Shown here: one piece after another, positions 1-7,601 of the stretch
Layout of the letters: the number at the start of each line of letters is the position of its first letter
How positions within the stretch are numbered: the stretch's first letter is position 1
Assembly (NCBI GenBank): GCA_013154205.1
Contig: JAADCY010000033.1
Coordinates: forward strand, 1-19,538
Reading direction: 5' to 3'
DNA: 19,538 nucleotides
Source of the DNA: Thermoproteota archaeon
GTDB lineage: Archaea; Thermoproteota; Thermoprotei_A; Sulfolobales; Desulfurococcaceae
The notes under the pieces: model-generated
Databases searched by the model: none
The model's input: the letters and a program-made list of their open reading frames with translations, nothing else
What the model was told of the DNA's origin: nothing
Made by a program: the position numbers and the translations under genes

Positions 1-54
1 AACTGTTTATTCTAAGGATAACTAGTTAATCCTCTTCAAACAAAGTATTATCTA

Positions 55-61
55 GAGGTGA
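55..61 (+). promoter_or_regulatory. Ribosome binding site of the first CBS gene
   Basis: GAGGTGA lies 4 nt before a TTG codon at 66 and is a strong match to the archaeal anti-Shine-Dalgarno sequence. It decides the TTG start. A weak TATA-like TTTATTC lies near position 6. Confidence 0.7.
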
Positions 62-65
62 GAAC

Positions 66-1016
66 TTGTCCAGAAGAGGAATAGGGCCATCTAGAGGCGT
101 GCCTCGGAGGCCTGAAAGATATAGGTGGCTTAGAAGCGATGGTAAACCAAACTTTGAAGACAGGATCTATAAGACAACGGAAGAAATGGAGATGATAGCT
201 AAAAAGCCCGTGGAAACTATAGCTCCGCAGTCACCGGTACTAGAAGCAACTGAGAAAATGGCCAAAGGATACAGAAGCCTCGTAGTCGAACAATCAGGAT
301 ATCTACGCGGCTTACTGCTCGCATCACACATAGTGAATTATCTTGGAGGAGGAGAGTATTACAACATCGTTAAGGAGAGATATAACTACAACATCTATGG
401 TGCACTTGAAAAAGAGAAAGTAGAGACGCTCATGATAAAAGAGCCCGTCGTAGCATATATAGACGAGAAGATCCCGGATGTCCTGGAGAAAATGGTTCTC
501 AACGAGATCGGTGTCGTACCAGTTGTTCTGAGGGATGGCAGAGTCTACGGCATTGTGACAGAACATGATCTGCTTAGATACTTTATGAGTGGAGTAAAAA
601 TCGGTGTACCCGTATCAGAGGTAATGTCGACGCCGGTCATAACGATAGAATCTGGCTCACCGCTAAAAGAAGCAATGAAGAAAATGATCAAATATGGTTT
701 TCGAAGAGTACCAGTTGTCGGAGAAAATGTTGTGCTAGGAATAATAACTGCAATGGATATAGTGAAGTACTTCGGCTCCCATGAAGCGTTCAAACACACA
801 TCCACGGGTAATATCGAAGAAGCCATATCAATACCTGTAGATGATCTAATGATACGCGAGCTCGTCACAGCCAGACCAGATGAGGATTTAGGCGATGTAG
901 CGCAGAGAATGGCTGAACGAAACGTAGGCTCAGCCCTTGTGGTTAACGATAAAATGGAGCTCATAGGCATAATAACAGAGCGAGACATACTTTACGCTGT
1001 TACGGCGAAGCGCTAG
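66..1016 (+). CDS. Four-CBS-domain protein
   Basis: A 316-residue soluble protein made of four CBS motifs, at roughly residues 40-100, 115-175, 182-237 and 255-316. Each ends in the typical 'GIvTxxDil' strand-helix signature (GIVTEHDLL, GIITAMDIV, GIITERDIL); the first is the most diverged. The first 30 residues are basic and precede the repeats. CBS pairs form Bateman modules that usually bind adenine nucleotides and regulate a partner; no catalytic domain is fused here, so the partner is unknown. The start is TTG, chosen from the GAGGTGA site just upstream. The stop is followed 20 nt later by the start of a second four-CBS gene, so the two are probably co-transcribed and may assemble together (inference). 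Confidence 0.9.
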   Translation: MSRRGIGPSRGVPRRPERYRWLRSDGKPNFEDRIYKTTEEMEMIAKKPVETIAPQSPVLEATEKMAKGYRSLVVEQSGYLRGLLLASHIVNYLGGGEYYNIVKERYNYNIYGALEKEKVETLMIKEPVVAYIDEKIPDVLEKMVLNEIGVVPVVLRDGRVYGIVTEHDLLRYFMSGVKIGVPVSEVMSTPVITIESGSPLKEAMKKMIKYGFRRVPVVGENVVLGIITAMDIVKYFGSHEAFKHTSTGNIEEAISIPVDDLMIRELVTARPDEDLGDVAQRMAERNVGSALVVNDKMELIGIITERDILYAVTAKR

Positions 1017-1036
1017 GCATGAGAGGTGATAGGATA

Positions 1037-1882
1037 ATGGTTAGGACAGTTAATGAACTATTACGTGAAGATATACCACGCATAGATAAAAATGATACTT
1101 TATACCATGCTTTCAAATTAATGGAGAAAAGCGGTATAGATAAGATAATAGTACTTGAGAACCGTGTGATCGAGCCGGGGAAAGAAGTTAAATCACTAGC
1201 CGGAGTACTGACGAGCAGAGATATAGTCCTTAAACTAGCAACTCAGAGGCTCAGCAGAACCACCCCGAGCAGAGTACATGTGTCAAGCTTCATGAGCTTC
1301 CCACCGATAACCATTAAGCCCGGGGCGACGCTGGCCGAAGCAGCTGAACTAATGCTTAGCAAGAAGATCGGATTATTACCTGTAATTAATGAGAATAATG
1401 ATGTCTTAGGAGCAGTTCTAAAAACCGACATAGTAAAGCTAGCGGAGAACGATGACACTGAGGTCAGGACAATAATGGATACAGCCCCTGTTCTCGCTAG
1501 GACTACAGATAGAGTTCTAAAAGTAAGACAAGATATGCTCTCAACAGATACAAGCTTTGTACCAGTACTTGACGAGAACGATGAACTAGTAGGGTATGTA
1601 ACAATCTATGAACTAGCATATGCCTTCGTTAAATTCGAAGACATTGTACCGTCAAAATATAGGAAAGAGAGAATAACTCATCTAATAGTTGAAGATATCA
1701 TGAGGTTTAGGCCTCCGAAAATAAGGCTAGTAGATACTGTATCGCAAGCCGTAGCAGAGATTATGAAGAAGGGTAGTAGAGGCGCTGTAGTCATTGATGA
1801 GATCGGAAAAGTCGCTGGCGTCGTAACGATCGACACATTACTGAATCACATTGTCACAAATAAGCGTGAGCTTCTGGACTAG
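1037..1882 (+). CDS. Second four-CBS-domain protein
   Basis: A 281-residue protein again made only of CBS motifs, at roughly residues 1-70, 82-140, 143-205 and 218-281, with signatures such as GVLTSRDIV, GAVLKTDIV, GYVTIYELA and GVVTIDTLL. An in-frame ATG exists at 1019, but a full GAGGTGAT ribosome binding site lies at 1023-1030, between it and the ATG at 1037, so 1037 is the likely start. It follows the first CBS gene by 20 nt in the same orientation, and the pair looks like a tandem duplication that has diverged. A nucleotide-sensing regulatory role is inferred from the family; the target is not visible. Confidence 0.88.
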   Translation: MVRTVNELLREDIPRIDKNDTLYHAFKLMEKSGIDKIIVLENRVIEPGKEVKSLAGVLTSRDIVLKLATQRLSRTTPSRVHVSSFMSFPPITIKPGATLAEAAELMLSKKIGLLPVINENNDVLGAVLKTDIVKLAENDDTEVRTIMDTAPVLARTTDRVLKVRQDMLSTDTSFVPVLDENDELVGYVTIYELAYAFVKFEDIVPSKYRKERITHLIVEDIMRFRPPKIRLVDTVSQAVAEIMKKGSRGAVVIDEIGKVAGVVTIDTLLNHIVTNKRELLD

Positions 1883-1930
1883 CCAGTCATCTTTTCTAAA
1901 TATGGAAACAATACTTAGAGGTAATGTTTT

Positions 1931-2455
1931 TTGGAAGAACCACGATTTATCGTTGACTCCATGCTCGGTAATGTTGCTCGATGGCTACGTATGCTCGGCT
2001 ACGACACACTATATAACAGGGCCTACAAGGACTGGAAAATACTTTATTTGGCAGAGAAAGAAAGCAGGATCATTATCACAAGAGATAGAGGATTACATCA
2101 TAGAGCGATAAATAGAGGATTACGGAGTCTTTATTTGTACATGGATGACATGGCTGAAAGACTTGCATTCATAGCCTATCGAACAGGTATCAGACTCCAT
2201 ATAGATCTTGATAGATCAAGATGTCCTGTCTGTAACGGAGAGCTAAGAAAAGTGAGCAGGGCTGAGGTCAAAGGCCGTGTCCCAAAGAAAGTCTATGAGC
2301 TACACTATGATTTCTGGGAGTGTACGAAGTGTGGGAAGATATATTGGGTTGGAGGACATTGGAAAGGAATAGAGGAAACTCTTAGACGGGCAAGAGAGAT
2401 CTTGGAGAAAATGAAAGAGGGAAACATATACAGTATTACAGAGGGGGGAATATGA
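1931..2455 (+). CDS. Mut7-C RNase domain protein with zinc ribbon
   Basis: A 174-residue protein of the Mut7-C family (PIN-like nuclease fold plus a C-terminal zinc ribbon). Visible features are the N-terminal FIVDSMLGNVARWLRMLGYDT block with Asp9, the TRDRGL motif with Asp52, a zinc ribbon made by C98/C101 and C131/C134, and the closing YWVGGHW motif near residue 138. The acidic residues fit a metal-dependent RNase active site, as proposed for the family; the substrate is unknown. The start is TTG at 1931, behind GAGGTAA at 1918-1924. The stop overlaps the next start by ATGA, so it is translationally coupled to the AMMECR1 gene. Confidence 0.88.
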   Translation: MEEPRFIVDSMLGNVARWLRMLGYDTLYNRAYKDWKILYLAEKESRIIITRDRGLHHRAINRGLRSLYLYMDDMAERLAFIAYRTGIRLHIDLDRSRCPVCNGELRKVSRAEVKGRVPKKVYELHYDFWECTKCGKIYWVGGHWKGIEETLRRAREILEKMKEGNIYSITEGGI

Positions 2456-3120
2456 GTACACCAGTACATCCTAGAGAATTAAGTCTTGAAGAAGGAATAT
2501 ATGCTGTCAAGCTAGCTAGGAAAGCTATAAGCGAAAAACTCTTGAGCGGTAAAACAATCACATTACCGCCAGATGCACCACCGATATTCAAGAGACCTGG
2601 AATGGTCTTTACAACGATCGAAACCTATCTAGGCGAGAACAAAACAGAGTTACGTGGATGTATTGGGTTCTTAGCACCCATATACTCACTAGGAGAAGCG
2701 ATAATAAGATCTGCGATTGAAGCCGCGCTCAACGATCCGCGCTTTCCCCCTATGATACCTGACGAAATAGACCGCGTTGTCATAGAGGTCACAGTTCTAT
2801 CGGAACCTGCTCCATTCAATGTTAGCGATCGAAGAGAATTACCCAAGCACATAATTATAGGAAGATATGGCCTGGTTGTCGAAAAAGGATGGTTTAAGGG
2901 AACATTACTTCCCATGGTACCTGTAGAGTATTGTTGGGACGAAGAAACATTCTTGGCAGAAACATGTCTGAAGGCTGGGCTATCCCCTGATTGTTGGCTT
3001 GACGAATCAACCTCGATCTACTATTACGAGGGACGTGCGTTCAAAGAACTGAGGCCTAATGGAGAGATAGTGGAGCGTGATCTTAACAGAGAATATATTG
3101 AGTTGTGTAAGAAAAGATGA
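2452..3120 (+). CDS. AMMECR1 domain protein
   Basis: A 222-residue protein matching AMMECR1 over almost its whole length. The diagnostic LRGCIGFL motif is at about residues 67-74, followed by the helix 'AIIRSAIEAALNDPRFPP' and the strand 'VVIEVTVLSEP', in the family order. The family is universal in archaea and eukaryotes; its biochemical role is not settled, and in some genomes it sits beside Memo and radical SAM genes, which are absent here. The ATG at 2452 overlaps the Mut7-C stop (ATGA), with a GAGGGGGG ribosome binding site inside the upstream gene. It ends one base before a convergent gene. Confidence 0.9.
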   Translation: MSTPVHPRELSLEEGIYAVKLARKAISEKLLSGKTITLPPDAPPIFKRPGMVFTTIETYLGENKTELRGCIGFLAPIYSLGEAIIRSAIEAALNDPRFPPMIPDEIDRVVIEVTVLSEPAPFNVSDRRELPKHIIIGRYGLVVEKGWFKGTLLPMVPVEYCWDEETFLAETCLKAGLSPDCWLDESTSIYYYEGRAFKELRPNGEIVERDLNREYIELCKKR

Positions 3121-3121
3121 T

Positions 3122-3898
3122 TTAATCCGATCCGGGAGAAGATGATAGTAAGCAGACACTGCCTTTATGCAGGATCTTATATTTTAACCCGGATAAGTTC
3201 TCGAGAAGCCGTTTTATGAATTCACAGTAGGCTTCGCTGGGATGACCACACGTTATTTCGATAAATTGCGTGCCTTTATCGTACCATTTTCTGACAATCC
3301 TACCTAGCCCAAGTACAGATATGGTCTCCACGAGTAGGTCTCTATCCTTTATATTGACACCCAGTCTTTTCTTTATCAGATCAGTTATGGTCTCAATAAT
3401 TGTCCTAGAGGTTTTCTCGTCAAGCGTGCAAAGAGTCTTTAAAGGGATTAAGGACATGGTTTCGCGTCCGATTTCGACAGGAAATAACCATGGATTAACT
3501 ACATATCCTTTATCTGATGGTTCAAATGCCTTAAGCACATCAACATACATCAGATCGTTAAGTAGCACGAGTCTATCTGTTAATGACCATATGGAATCTC
3601 TGCTCTTAGAGGACAATATACAGGTCAAATATGGGCTGGGCCTGAAATTCATATAGCATTCGATTAACTTTATGTTCTCAGCGTCTTTAATTAACTGTAT
3701 TGCGTTGAGCAATGTCTCTGTTTTCCCAACGAGTCGTACGCAGAAAAGGCTTTCATTACTCTTGATTATCGGTGAGGGCTTTTCAAAATAGGTTGGCTTA
3801 CTTATTGTTTTTCCGGGAACGCCTCTCAGTCTTCGCTCTAAAAGCAATGATTCGACATAGTCTTTAAATCGATGTGTAAATAGTCCTTCTTCCCCCAT
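3122..3898 (-). CDS. Unrecognised protein, possibly ACT-like plus V4R-like
   Basis: A 258-residue soluble protein I cannot assign to a family. Residues about 45-125 alternate strand and helix as 'LFCVRLVG-helix-IKLIECYMNF-LTCILSS-helix-MYVDVLKAF', which recalls an ACT-type ferredoxin fold. The C-terminal third ('LGLGRIV...AYCEFIKRLLENLSG...KGSVCLL') loosely recalls a V4R small-molecule domain. Both are inferences from pattern. The reading frame can extend 7 codons upstream, but the ATG at 3898 is preferred because a TATA box at 3918-3927 lies about 26 nt before it, predicting a leaderless message. It is divergent from NAD synthetase across about 150 nt. If the domain reading holds, it could be a ligand-binding regulator. 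Confidence 0.75.
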   Translation of the reverse strand: MGEEGLFTHRFKDYVESLLLERRLRGVPGKTISKPTYFEKPSPIIKSNESLFCVRLVGKTETLLNAIQLIKDAENIKLIECYMNFRPSPYLTCILSSKSRDSIWSLTDRLVLLNDLMYVDVLKAFEPSDKGYVVNPWLFPVEIGRETMSLIPLKTLCTLDEKTSRTIIETITDLIKKRLGVNIKDRDLLVETISVLGLGRIVRKWYDKGTQFIEITCGHPSEAYCEFIKRLLENLSGLKYKILHKGSVCLLSSSPGSD

Positions 3899-3917
3899 TC
3901 CGGGCACCTTGCCATAC

Positions 3918-3927
3918 ACTATATAGT
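3918..3927 (-). promoter_or_regulatory. TATA box for the ACT/V4R-like gene
   Basis: ACTATATAGT is centred about 25 nt upstream of the ATG at 3898, the spacing expected for an archaeal TATA box driving a leaderless transcript. It supports the shorter start. Confidence 0.5.
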
Positions 3928-3998
3928 TATGATGACAAGAATGTTTAAGTATAGTTATGTCGTTAATGCGTAGTGGTTATTATAATCTGCCCAGCTAA

Positions 3999-4006
3999 TA
4001 TTTATC
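3999..4006 (+). promoter_or_regulatory. TATA-like box for nadE
   Basis: TATTTATC lies about 26 nt before a predicted transcript start near 4029. That gives a leader of roughly 20 nt that contains the AGGTG site before the ATG at 4048. It favours 4048 over the upstream GTG at 3973. Confidence 0.45.
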
Positions 4007-4047
4007 ATCATGATGCCCGCTCTATATTGGCGGCAGGTGTGTCTGGA

Positions 4048-4875
4048 ATGAAGCTATCTATAAATGCACTGCTTACTTTTCCTGTAGAAAGAACTATCTC
4101 CGAGATCACCGATTTCATACAGGGATATATAGATGAGGCTAGTGTGAAAGGCGTTGTTGTCGGCGTTAGCGGCGGTATAGATTCATCTGTAGCCCTTGCA
4201 CTAGCAGTTAAAGCTCTGGGGAAAGAACGTGTAACTGCCCTAATACTTCCCGATAGAAGAACGACTCCTAAACAAGATGTTGATGATGCTTTAACGCTTG
4301 TCAAATTATTCGATGTAAAACACTACTTGATTAATATAGATGAAATAGTTGATGCATATTCGGCGCTCCCATTCTTTGATCTCGAAGACAATATAGCTAC
4401 AGGAAATCTTCGAGCGAGAATAAGAATGAACATCCTATACTATTACGCGAACAGGTTTTCTCATCTCGTACTGGGTACAGGTGATAGAAGCGAGATATTG
4501 ATAGGTTATTTCACCAAATACGGTGATGGTGCAGTGGATCTTTTACCTCTGGCGTGTTTATATAAGACGCAGGTAAGACATATCGCGCACTGGCTAGGAA
4601 TACCCGAACGTATAATCAAGAAGCCGAGCAGTCCTAGGCTATGGCCCGGGCATCTGGCTGAGAAAGAGCTTGGCATGAAATATGAAGACATAGATCTTAT
4701 CCTATACGGATTATTTGATCTTGGATTAACAAAGGAGGAACTATCAGAAATAACTGGAATATCTACAGAACTGATCGAACGAGTTATAGCTCTTCATCGT
4801 AGAAGCAGGCACAAACGCAGCTTCCCACCATATCCTAGGCTATCATGGAATAGAGAGCCACTAAAAGAATTGTGA
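4048..4875 (+). CDS. nadE: NH3-dependent NAD(+) synthetase
   Basis: A 275-residue enzyme that amidates deamido-NAD to NAD with ATP, the last step of NAD synthesis. The ATP-pyrophosphatase P-loop SGGIDSS is at residues 41-47, LGTGDRSE near 142-149 and KYGDGAVDLLP at 157-167, followed by the KKPSSPRLWPGH substrate-site segment; these are all NadE hallmarks. There is no N-terminal nitrilase/glutaminase domain, so ammonia must come directly or from a separate protein. The frame opens at GTG 3973, but the ATG at 4048 has AGGTG 9 nt upstream and gives the usual length for single-domain NadE. The C-terminal tail (HRRSRHKRSFPPYP) is typical of archaeal forms. Confidence 0.95.
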   Translation: MKLSINALLTFPVERTISEITDFIQGYIDEASVKGVVVGVSGGIDSSVALALAVKALGKERVTALILPDRRTTPKQDVDDALTLVKLFDVKHYLINIDEIVDAYSALPFFDLEDNIATGNLRARIRMNILYYYANRFSHLVLGTGDRSEILIGYFTKYGDGAVDLLPLACLYKTQVRHIAHWLGIPERIIKKPSSPRLWPGHLAEKELGMKYEDIDLILYGLFDLGLTKEELSEITGISTELIERVIALHRRSRHKRSFPPYPRLSWNREPLKEL

Positions 4876-4893
4876 CTGATTACGACTGAATAT

Positions 4894-5427
4894 CTACATA
4901 CCTTTTATAGTGATTTTTAAGACCCCATTATCTTGCTTAACAACTAGATCGGCTCTCTCAACATAGATCCATACAGCCGGGAAAGGCCATGTTATGAAAT
5001 TTATTGTCGACTTAGTATCTACAGAAATCTCTGCCCTCTTGGAACGCAGGTCCATTTGATCATTTATGAAAACCTGTACTCCATCCTTATCGCCCCAAAC
5101 CCTCAGCTTCAATGGTATTAAAACAGCTTCAACCATATTCTCTCTCCTAGTTATCTTCTCAAATGTATCATTAACTAATCCTTCACCACTGTATTCTCTA
5201 TCATAAACAACTATAGCGCCATCTTCTTCCCGGAGCTCCGGAAGTCTGTTGAACAAAGCATCCAAAACGAGATTATCATGATCAACTATTATGGATGCTT
5301 TATCACAGCCTTTTAGAAATGCATGGCTGCTATGATAATCTCTCCCAGCAATACTGATTCTCCCTTTCTCGACCCTAACATTAACGCTAGCCTCTTCGAC
5401 TTTTCTAGATAGGAATTTCTTTTTCAT
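4894..5427 (-). CDS. Unrecognised beta-rich protein
   Basis: A 177-residue protein with no family I recognise. It has no signal peptide or membrane segment. It starts with a basic stretch (MKKKFLSRK), then is dominated by predicted short strands (VNVRVEKGRISIAG; LRVWGDKDGVQVFI; AVWIYVERADLVV; GVLKITIKG). A hydrophobic segment, INFITWPFPAVWIYVE, lies near residue 143. An in-frame GTG four codons upstream is possible, but the strong GAGGTGGAGGAG site sits directly before the ATG at 5427. It is divergent from the metallophosphoesterase at 5507 and convergent with nadE, ending 19 nt from it. Confidence 0.75.
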   Translation of the reverse strand: MKKKFLSRKVEEASVNVRVEKGRISIAGRDYHSSHAFLKGCDKASIIVDHDNLVLDALFNRLPELREEDGAIVVYDREYSGEGLVNDTFEKITRRENMVEAVLIPLKLRVWGDKDGVQVFINDQMDLRSKRAEISVDTKSTINFITWPFPAVWIYVERADLVVKQDNGVLKITIKGM

Positions 5428-5506
5428 TTTCTCCTCCACCTCAAATAGTTTTGTAGTTCAGCCTTAATACTCTCTTCTGCATTTCTCAGTATTCTGGGGT
5501 TCAAAG

Positions 5507-6166
5507 ATGAGGATACTGGCACTTACCGACATACATGATAGATTATCGAGGGCTCTAAAGATAGTTATGTCGAATAAAGATATAGATACAATCATAGTAG
5601 CTGGTGATATCACGCATTTTGGTACTTTAGAAGAAGCTCTTAACATACTTCGTAGTCTACATGAATCGTCCGGTGTGAAAGTCTTCTATGTTCCCGGCAA
5701 CTGTGATGATCCTAGGCTCCTAGTATATGATAGTGATGATGAGATAGTTAATCTGCATAAAAAGACCTATGATCTCAATGGATTCACCTTGCTAGGCATA
5801 GGTGGAAGTAATCCTACACCTTTTGGTACTCCTATAGAGTTTACAGATGGTGAGATCAGAGAAATGCTTAGCATGGCCAATGATAAAGGACGTGGAACTA
5901 AAAAGATAATTGTTACGCACGCGCCAATATATGGTATCAACGATGTTATCGGCGGAGTACATGTAGGATCGAGAGTTCTTCGAGAATATCTCGATAAAAA
6001 TACTGAGAGTATTACATTGTGGATAACTGGTCATCTACATGAATATAGATATGTAACAAGGTATAGAGACACAATTATCGTGAATCCCGGGCCCGCTATG
6101 CGGGGATTCTACGTGATAGTAGAAGTAAGCAGTGACCGTATCAAGGCCGAACTAAAAAGACTTTAA
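5507..6166 (+). CDS. Calcineurin-like metallophosphoesterase
   Basis: A 219-residue single-domain enzyme with the complete metallophosphoesterase motif set: DIHD near residue 8, GDIT near 38, GNCDD near 65, THAP near 129 and GHLHE near 165. These residues bind a dinuclear metal centre and hydrolyse phosphomono- or diesters. The protein is shorter than the ICC/CpdA phosphodiesterases and most like the small archaeal group; the substrate cannot be read from sequence. The ATG at 5507 begins the first core strand (MRILALTDIHD), so no earlier start is needed; no strong ribosome binding site is visible. It converges with the HAD gene, 33 nt away. Confidence 0.92.
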   Translation: MRILALTDIHDRLSRALKIVMSNKDIDTIIVAGDITHFGTLEEALNILRSLHESSGVKVFYVPGNCDDPRLLVYDSDDEIVNLHKKTYDLNGFTLLGIGGSNPTPFGTPIEFTDGEIREMLSMANDKGRGTKKIIVTHAPIYGINDVIGGVHVGSRVLREYLDKNTESITLWITGHLHEYRYVTRYRDTIIVNPGPAMRGFYVIVEVSSDRIKAELKRL

Positions 6167-6199
6167 GGTATAATTAGAAACAATTACTTTCTTCTTCCC

Positions 6200-6985
6200 T
6201 TACTCGAATAGTTCCGGATAATCATGTATAAAAGAATACAGATCCTTAGCTACATAGGTCGGCATATACTCCGTCGTTTCCAGGTCATCCGGCTTTGAAG
6301 CACCCGTTAATACTAGTAGGGTGTCAACACCAGCTCTATTACCTAGAGCAATATCAGTATCAAGTCTGTCACCAATAATTAGGACGCTATCCTTATCGGT
6401 ATCGCCTATAGCCAGATCCAGTATCCACTTATTGGGTTTTCCAGCTATAAAATCAGGATCTCTACCAGTCGCCTTAGCTATCATCTCTACGATTGAACCC
6501 GCCCCTGGATCAAGCCTGTTTTCCACTGGAAGAGTAGAATCGATATTAGCGGCGACAAAAACTGCTCCCTCCTGTATCATTCTCGAGGCTTCACGTATCT
6601 TGCTATACGTTAAGTGCCTGTCTAAACCTACAATGACGTGATCTACTCTCATATCATGGGATACTGGTATGAGATCATTAGCGACGGCCTCGTAGAAAAG
6701 CCCAGCCTCTCCAACTATGAATACGAACCTGCCATTGTTTTTCTTGACCCAGTACGTTGCAGCGTAAGCGGATGTTATTATGTCATTTATATCAGCGCCC
6801 AGATCATAGTTCTTCAATATCTCAACGTATTCGACGCGTGACTTAGTCGCATTATTTGTTAGATATTTTACCTTGACACCTTTTCGCATTAGTTCTTTAA
6901 GCGCTTTTATGTTCTGTATAAGCGGTTTGCCCCCTCTCCATATTACTCCATCGAGATCAGTTACTATTAGCCTGTATTTCCTCAT
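6200..6985 (-). CDS. HAD phosphatase, NagD/PGP type (IIA)
   Basis: A 261-residue HAD hydrolase. Motif I is DLDGV at residues 10-14 (nucleophile Asp10, acid Asp12), motif II TNN at 43-45, motif III Lys183 in GKPNK, and motif IV GDRLDTD at 205-211. The large insert between motifs II and III is the C2A cap that defines the NagD/p-nitrophenylphosphatase subfamily. Family members dephosphorylate small metabolites such as phosphoglycolate or nucleotides; the actual substrate is not visible. The ATG overlaps the stop of the upstream small gene by 4 nt (ATGA), so the two are translationally coupled. Confidence 0.93.
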   Translation of the reverse strand: MRKYRLIVTDLDGVIWRGGKPLIQNIKALKELMRKGVKVKYLTNNATKSRVEYVEILKNYDLGADINDIITSAYAATYWVKKNNGRFVFIVGEAGLFYEAVANDLIPVSHDMRVDHVIVGLDRHLTYSKIREASRMIQEGAVFVAANIDSTLPVENRLDPGAGSIVEMIAKATGRDPDFIAGKPNKWILDLAIGDTDKDSVLIIGDRLDTDIALGNRAGVDTLLVLTGASKPDDLETTEYMPTYVAKDLYSFIHDYPELFE

Positions 6986-7263
6986 AGTATGTTCGCCTCT
7001 ATTTTCTCGAGTGTACGGCGCGCTAAGGATTCAAGATCATCGGCGAAAACATAGAGTCCCCTAGGATCGTATTCTATCATTTCACAGTCTAGCGTAGCTA
7101 CTTTATCGGCCCGAATTATTTTTGCATAGGGTACGATGCCCGTTTTTGAAATACATAACAAGTACTCGATACCTTTATGCCTCACTACACACATGACGTG
7201 TTTTATCTGGTCTTCGCAGAGAGTTTTTTCGAAATAATTTGATAAGATCTGTTTTACTCGCAT
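6982..7263 (-). CDS. Small unrecognised protein coupled to the HAD gene
   Basis: A 93-residue protein of unknown family with no membrane segment. It has four cysteines (C16, C25, C37, C59), not arranged as a clear zinc finger. The middle (HVMCVVRHKGIEYLLCIS) looks like a beta hairpin and the C-terminus is a helix. The start has GTGATC at close spacing. The 4-nt overlap with the HAD phosphatase gene implies coordinated expression and perhaps a shared pathway (inference). Confidence 0.72.
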   Translation of the reverse strand: MRVKQILSNYFEKTLCEDQIKHVMCVVRHKGIEYLLCISKTGIVPYAKIIRADKVATLDCEMIEYDPRGLYVFADDLESLARRTLEKIEANIL

Positions 7264-7294
7264 ATATGATCACTTTGTATATGAAAAATTATTA

Positions 7295-7534
7295 TTAGAC
7301 CATGTATAGCTTCTTCCTAACATCATCGGGCACATCGTCTTCTTTAAGTATATAATATGATATCGGTGCTTTCCTAGTCTTAGGGCCTACGACAATGTAT
7401 CTCGTAGGGTCGTTGATATCGAAGGACTCTTCTTTCTTACCTTTCTTCTTGAGCCTAATGTTTAGCACTCGTACCTTGACATACCAGCCATCTTTTCTCT
7501 GTATATAGATGTATTTGCCGTGTTTGCCGCCCAT
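7295..7534 (-). CDS. Small basic protein conserved in appearance
   Basis: A 79-residue, lysine-rich protein beginning MGGKHGKYIYIQRKDGWYVKV, with no membrane segment. The mix of strands and basic patches would suit a small nucleic-acid or ribosome-associated protein, but I cannot name the family with confidence; it may be one of the short Thermoprotei-only DUF families. The frame extends 13 codons upstream, but AAAGGTGGT lies just before the ATG at 7534, and a TATA box at 7577-7586 predicts a transcript start near 7555, so 7534 is the likely start. Confidence 0.72.
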   Translation of the reverse strand: MGGKHGKYIYIQRKDGWYVKVRVLNIRLKKKGKKEESFDINDPTRYIVVGPKTRKAPISYYILKEDDVPDDVRKKLYMV

Positions 7535-7576
7535 TGGTAACCACCTTTTTCCTGGTTGGAGAAAAGTATTCATTGG

Positions 7577-7586
7577 CTAATATAAG
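7577..7586 (-). promoter_or_regulatory. TATA box for the small basic protein gene
   Basis: CTTATATTAG on the minus strand lies about 47 nt before the ATG at 7534. It predicts a leader of about 20 nt carrying the AGGTGG ribosome binding site. It sits in the short gap between this gene and the GtrA gene. Confidence 0.5.
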
Positions 7587-7601
7587 GATTTATTCTCCTA
7601 G

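Noticed and set aside
545..988. Minus-strand reading frame of 147 codons opposite the first CBS gene
   Set aside because: It lies wholly inside a gene with clear CBS motifs, and its translation is serine/isoleucine-rich and family-less, as expected for an antisense shadow.
1851..2111. Plus-strand 86-codon frame overlapping the CBS and Mut7-C genes
   Set aside because: It overlaps two well-supported genes in another frame, has no recognisable motif, and lacks its own ribosome binding site.
3929..3935. ATGATGA as the C box of a further C/D sRNA
   Set aside because: No D box CTGA follows at a usable distance on either reading, and the region fits a divergent promoter better.
3973..4047. Upstream GTG start for NAD synthetase
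   Set aside because: The extra 25 residues are not seen in the family as I know it, and a TATA-like box and ribosome binding site lie inside this stretch.
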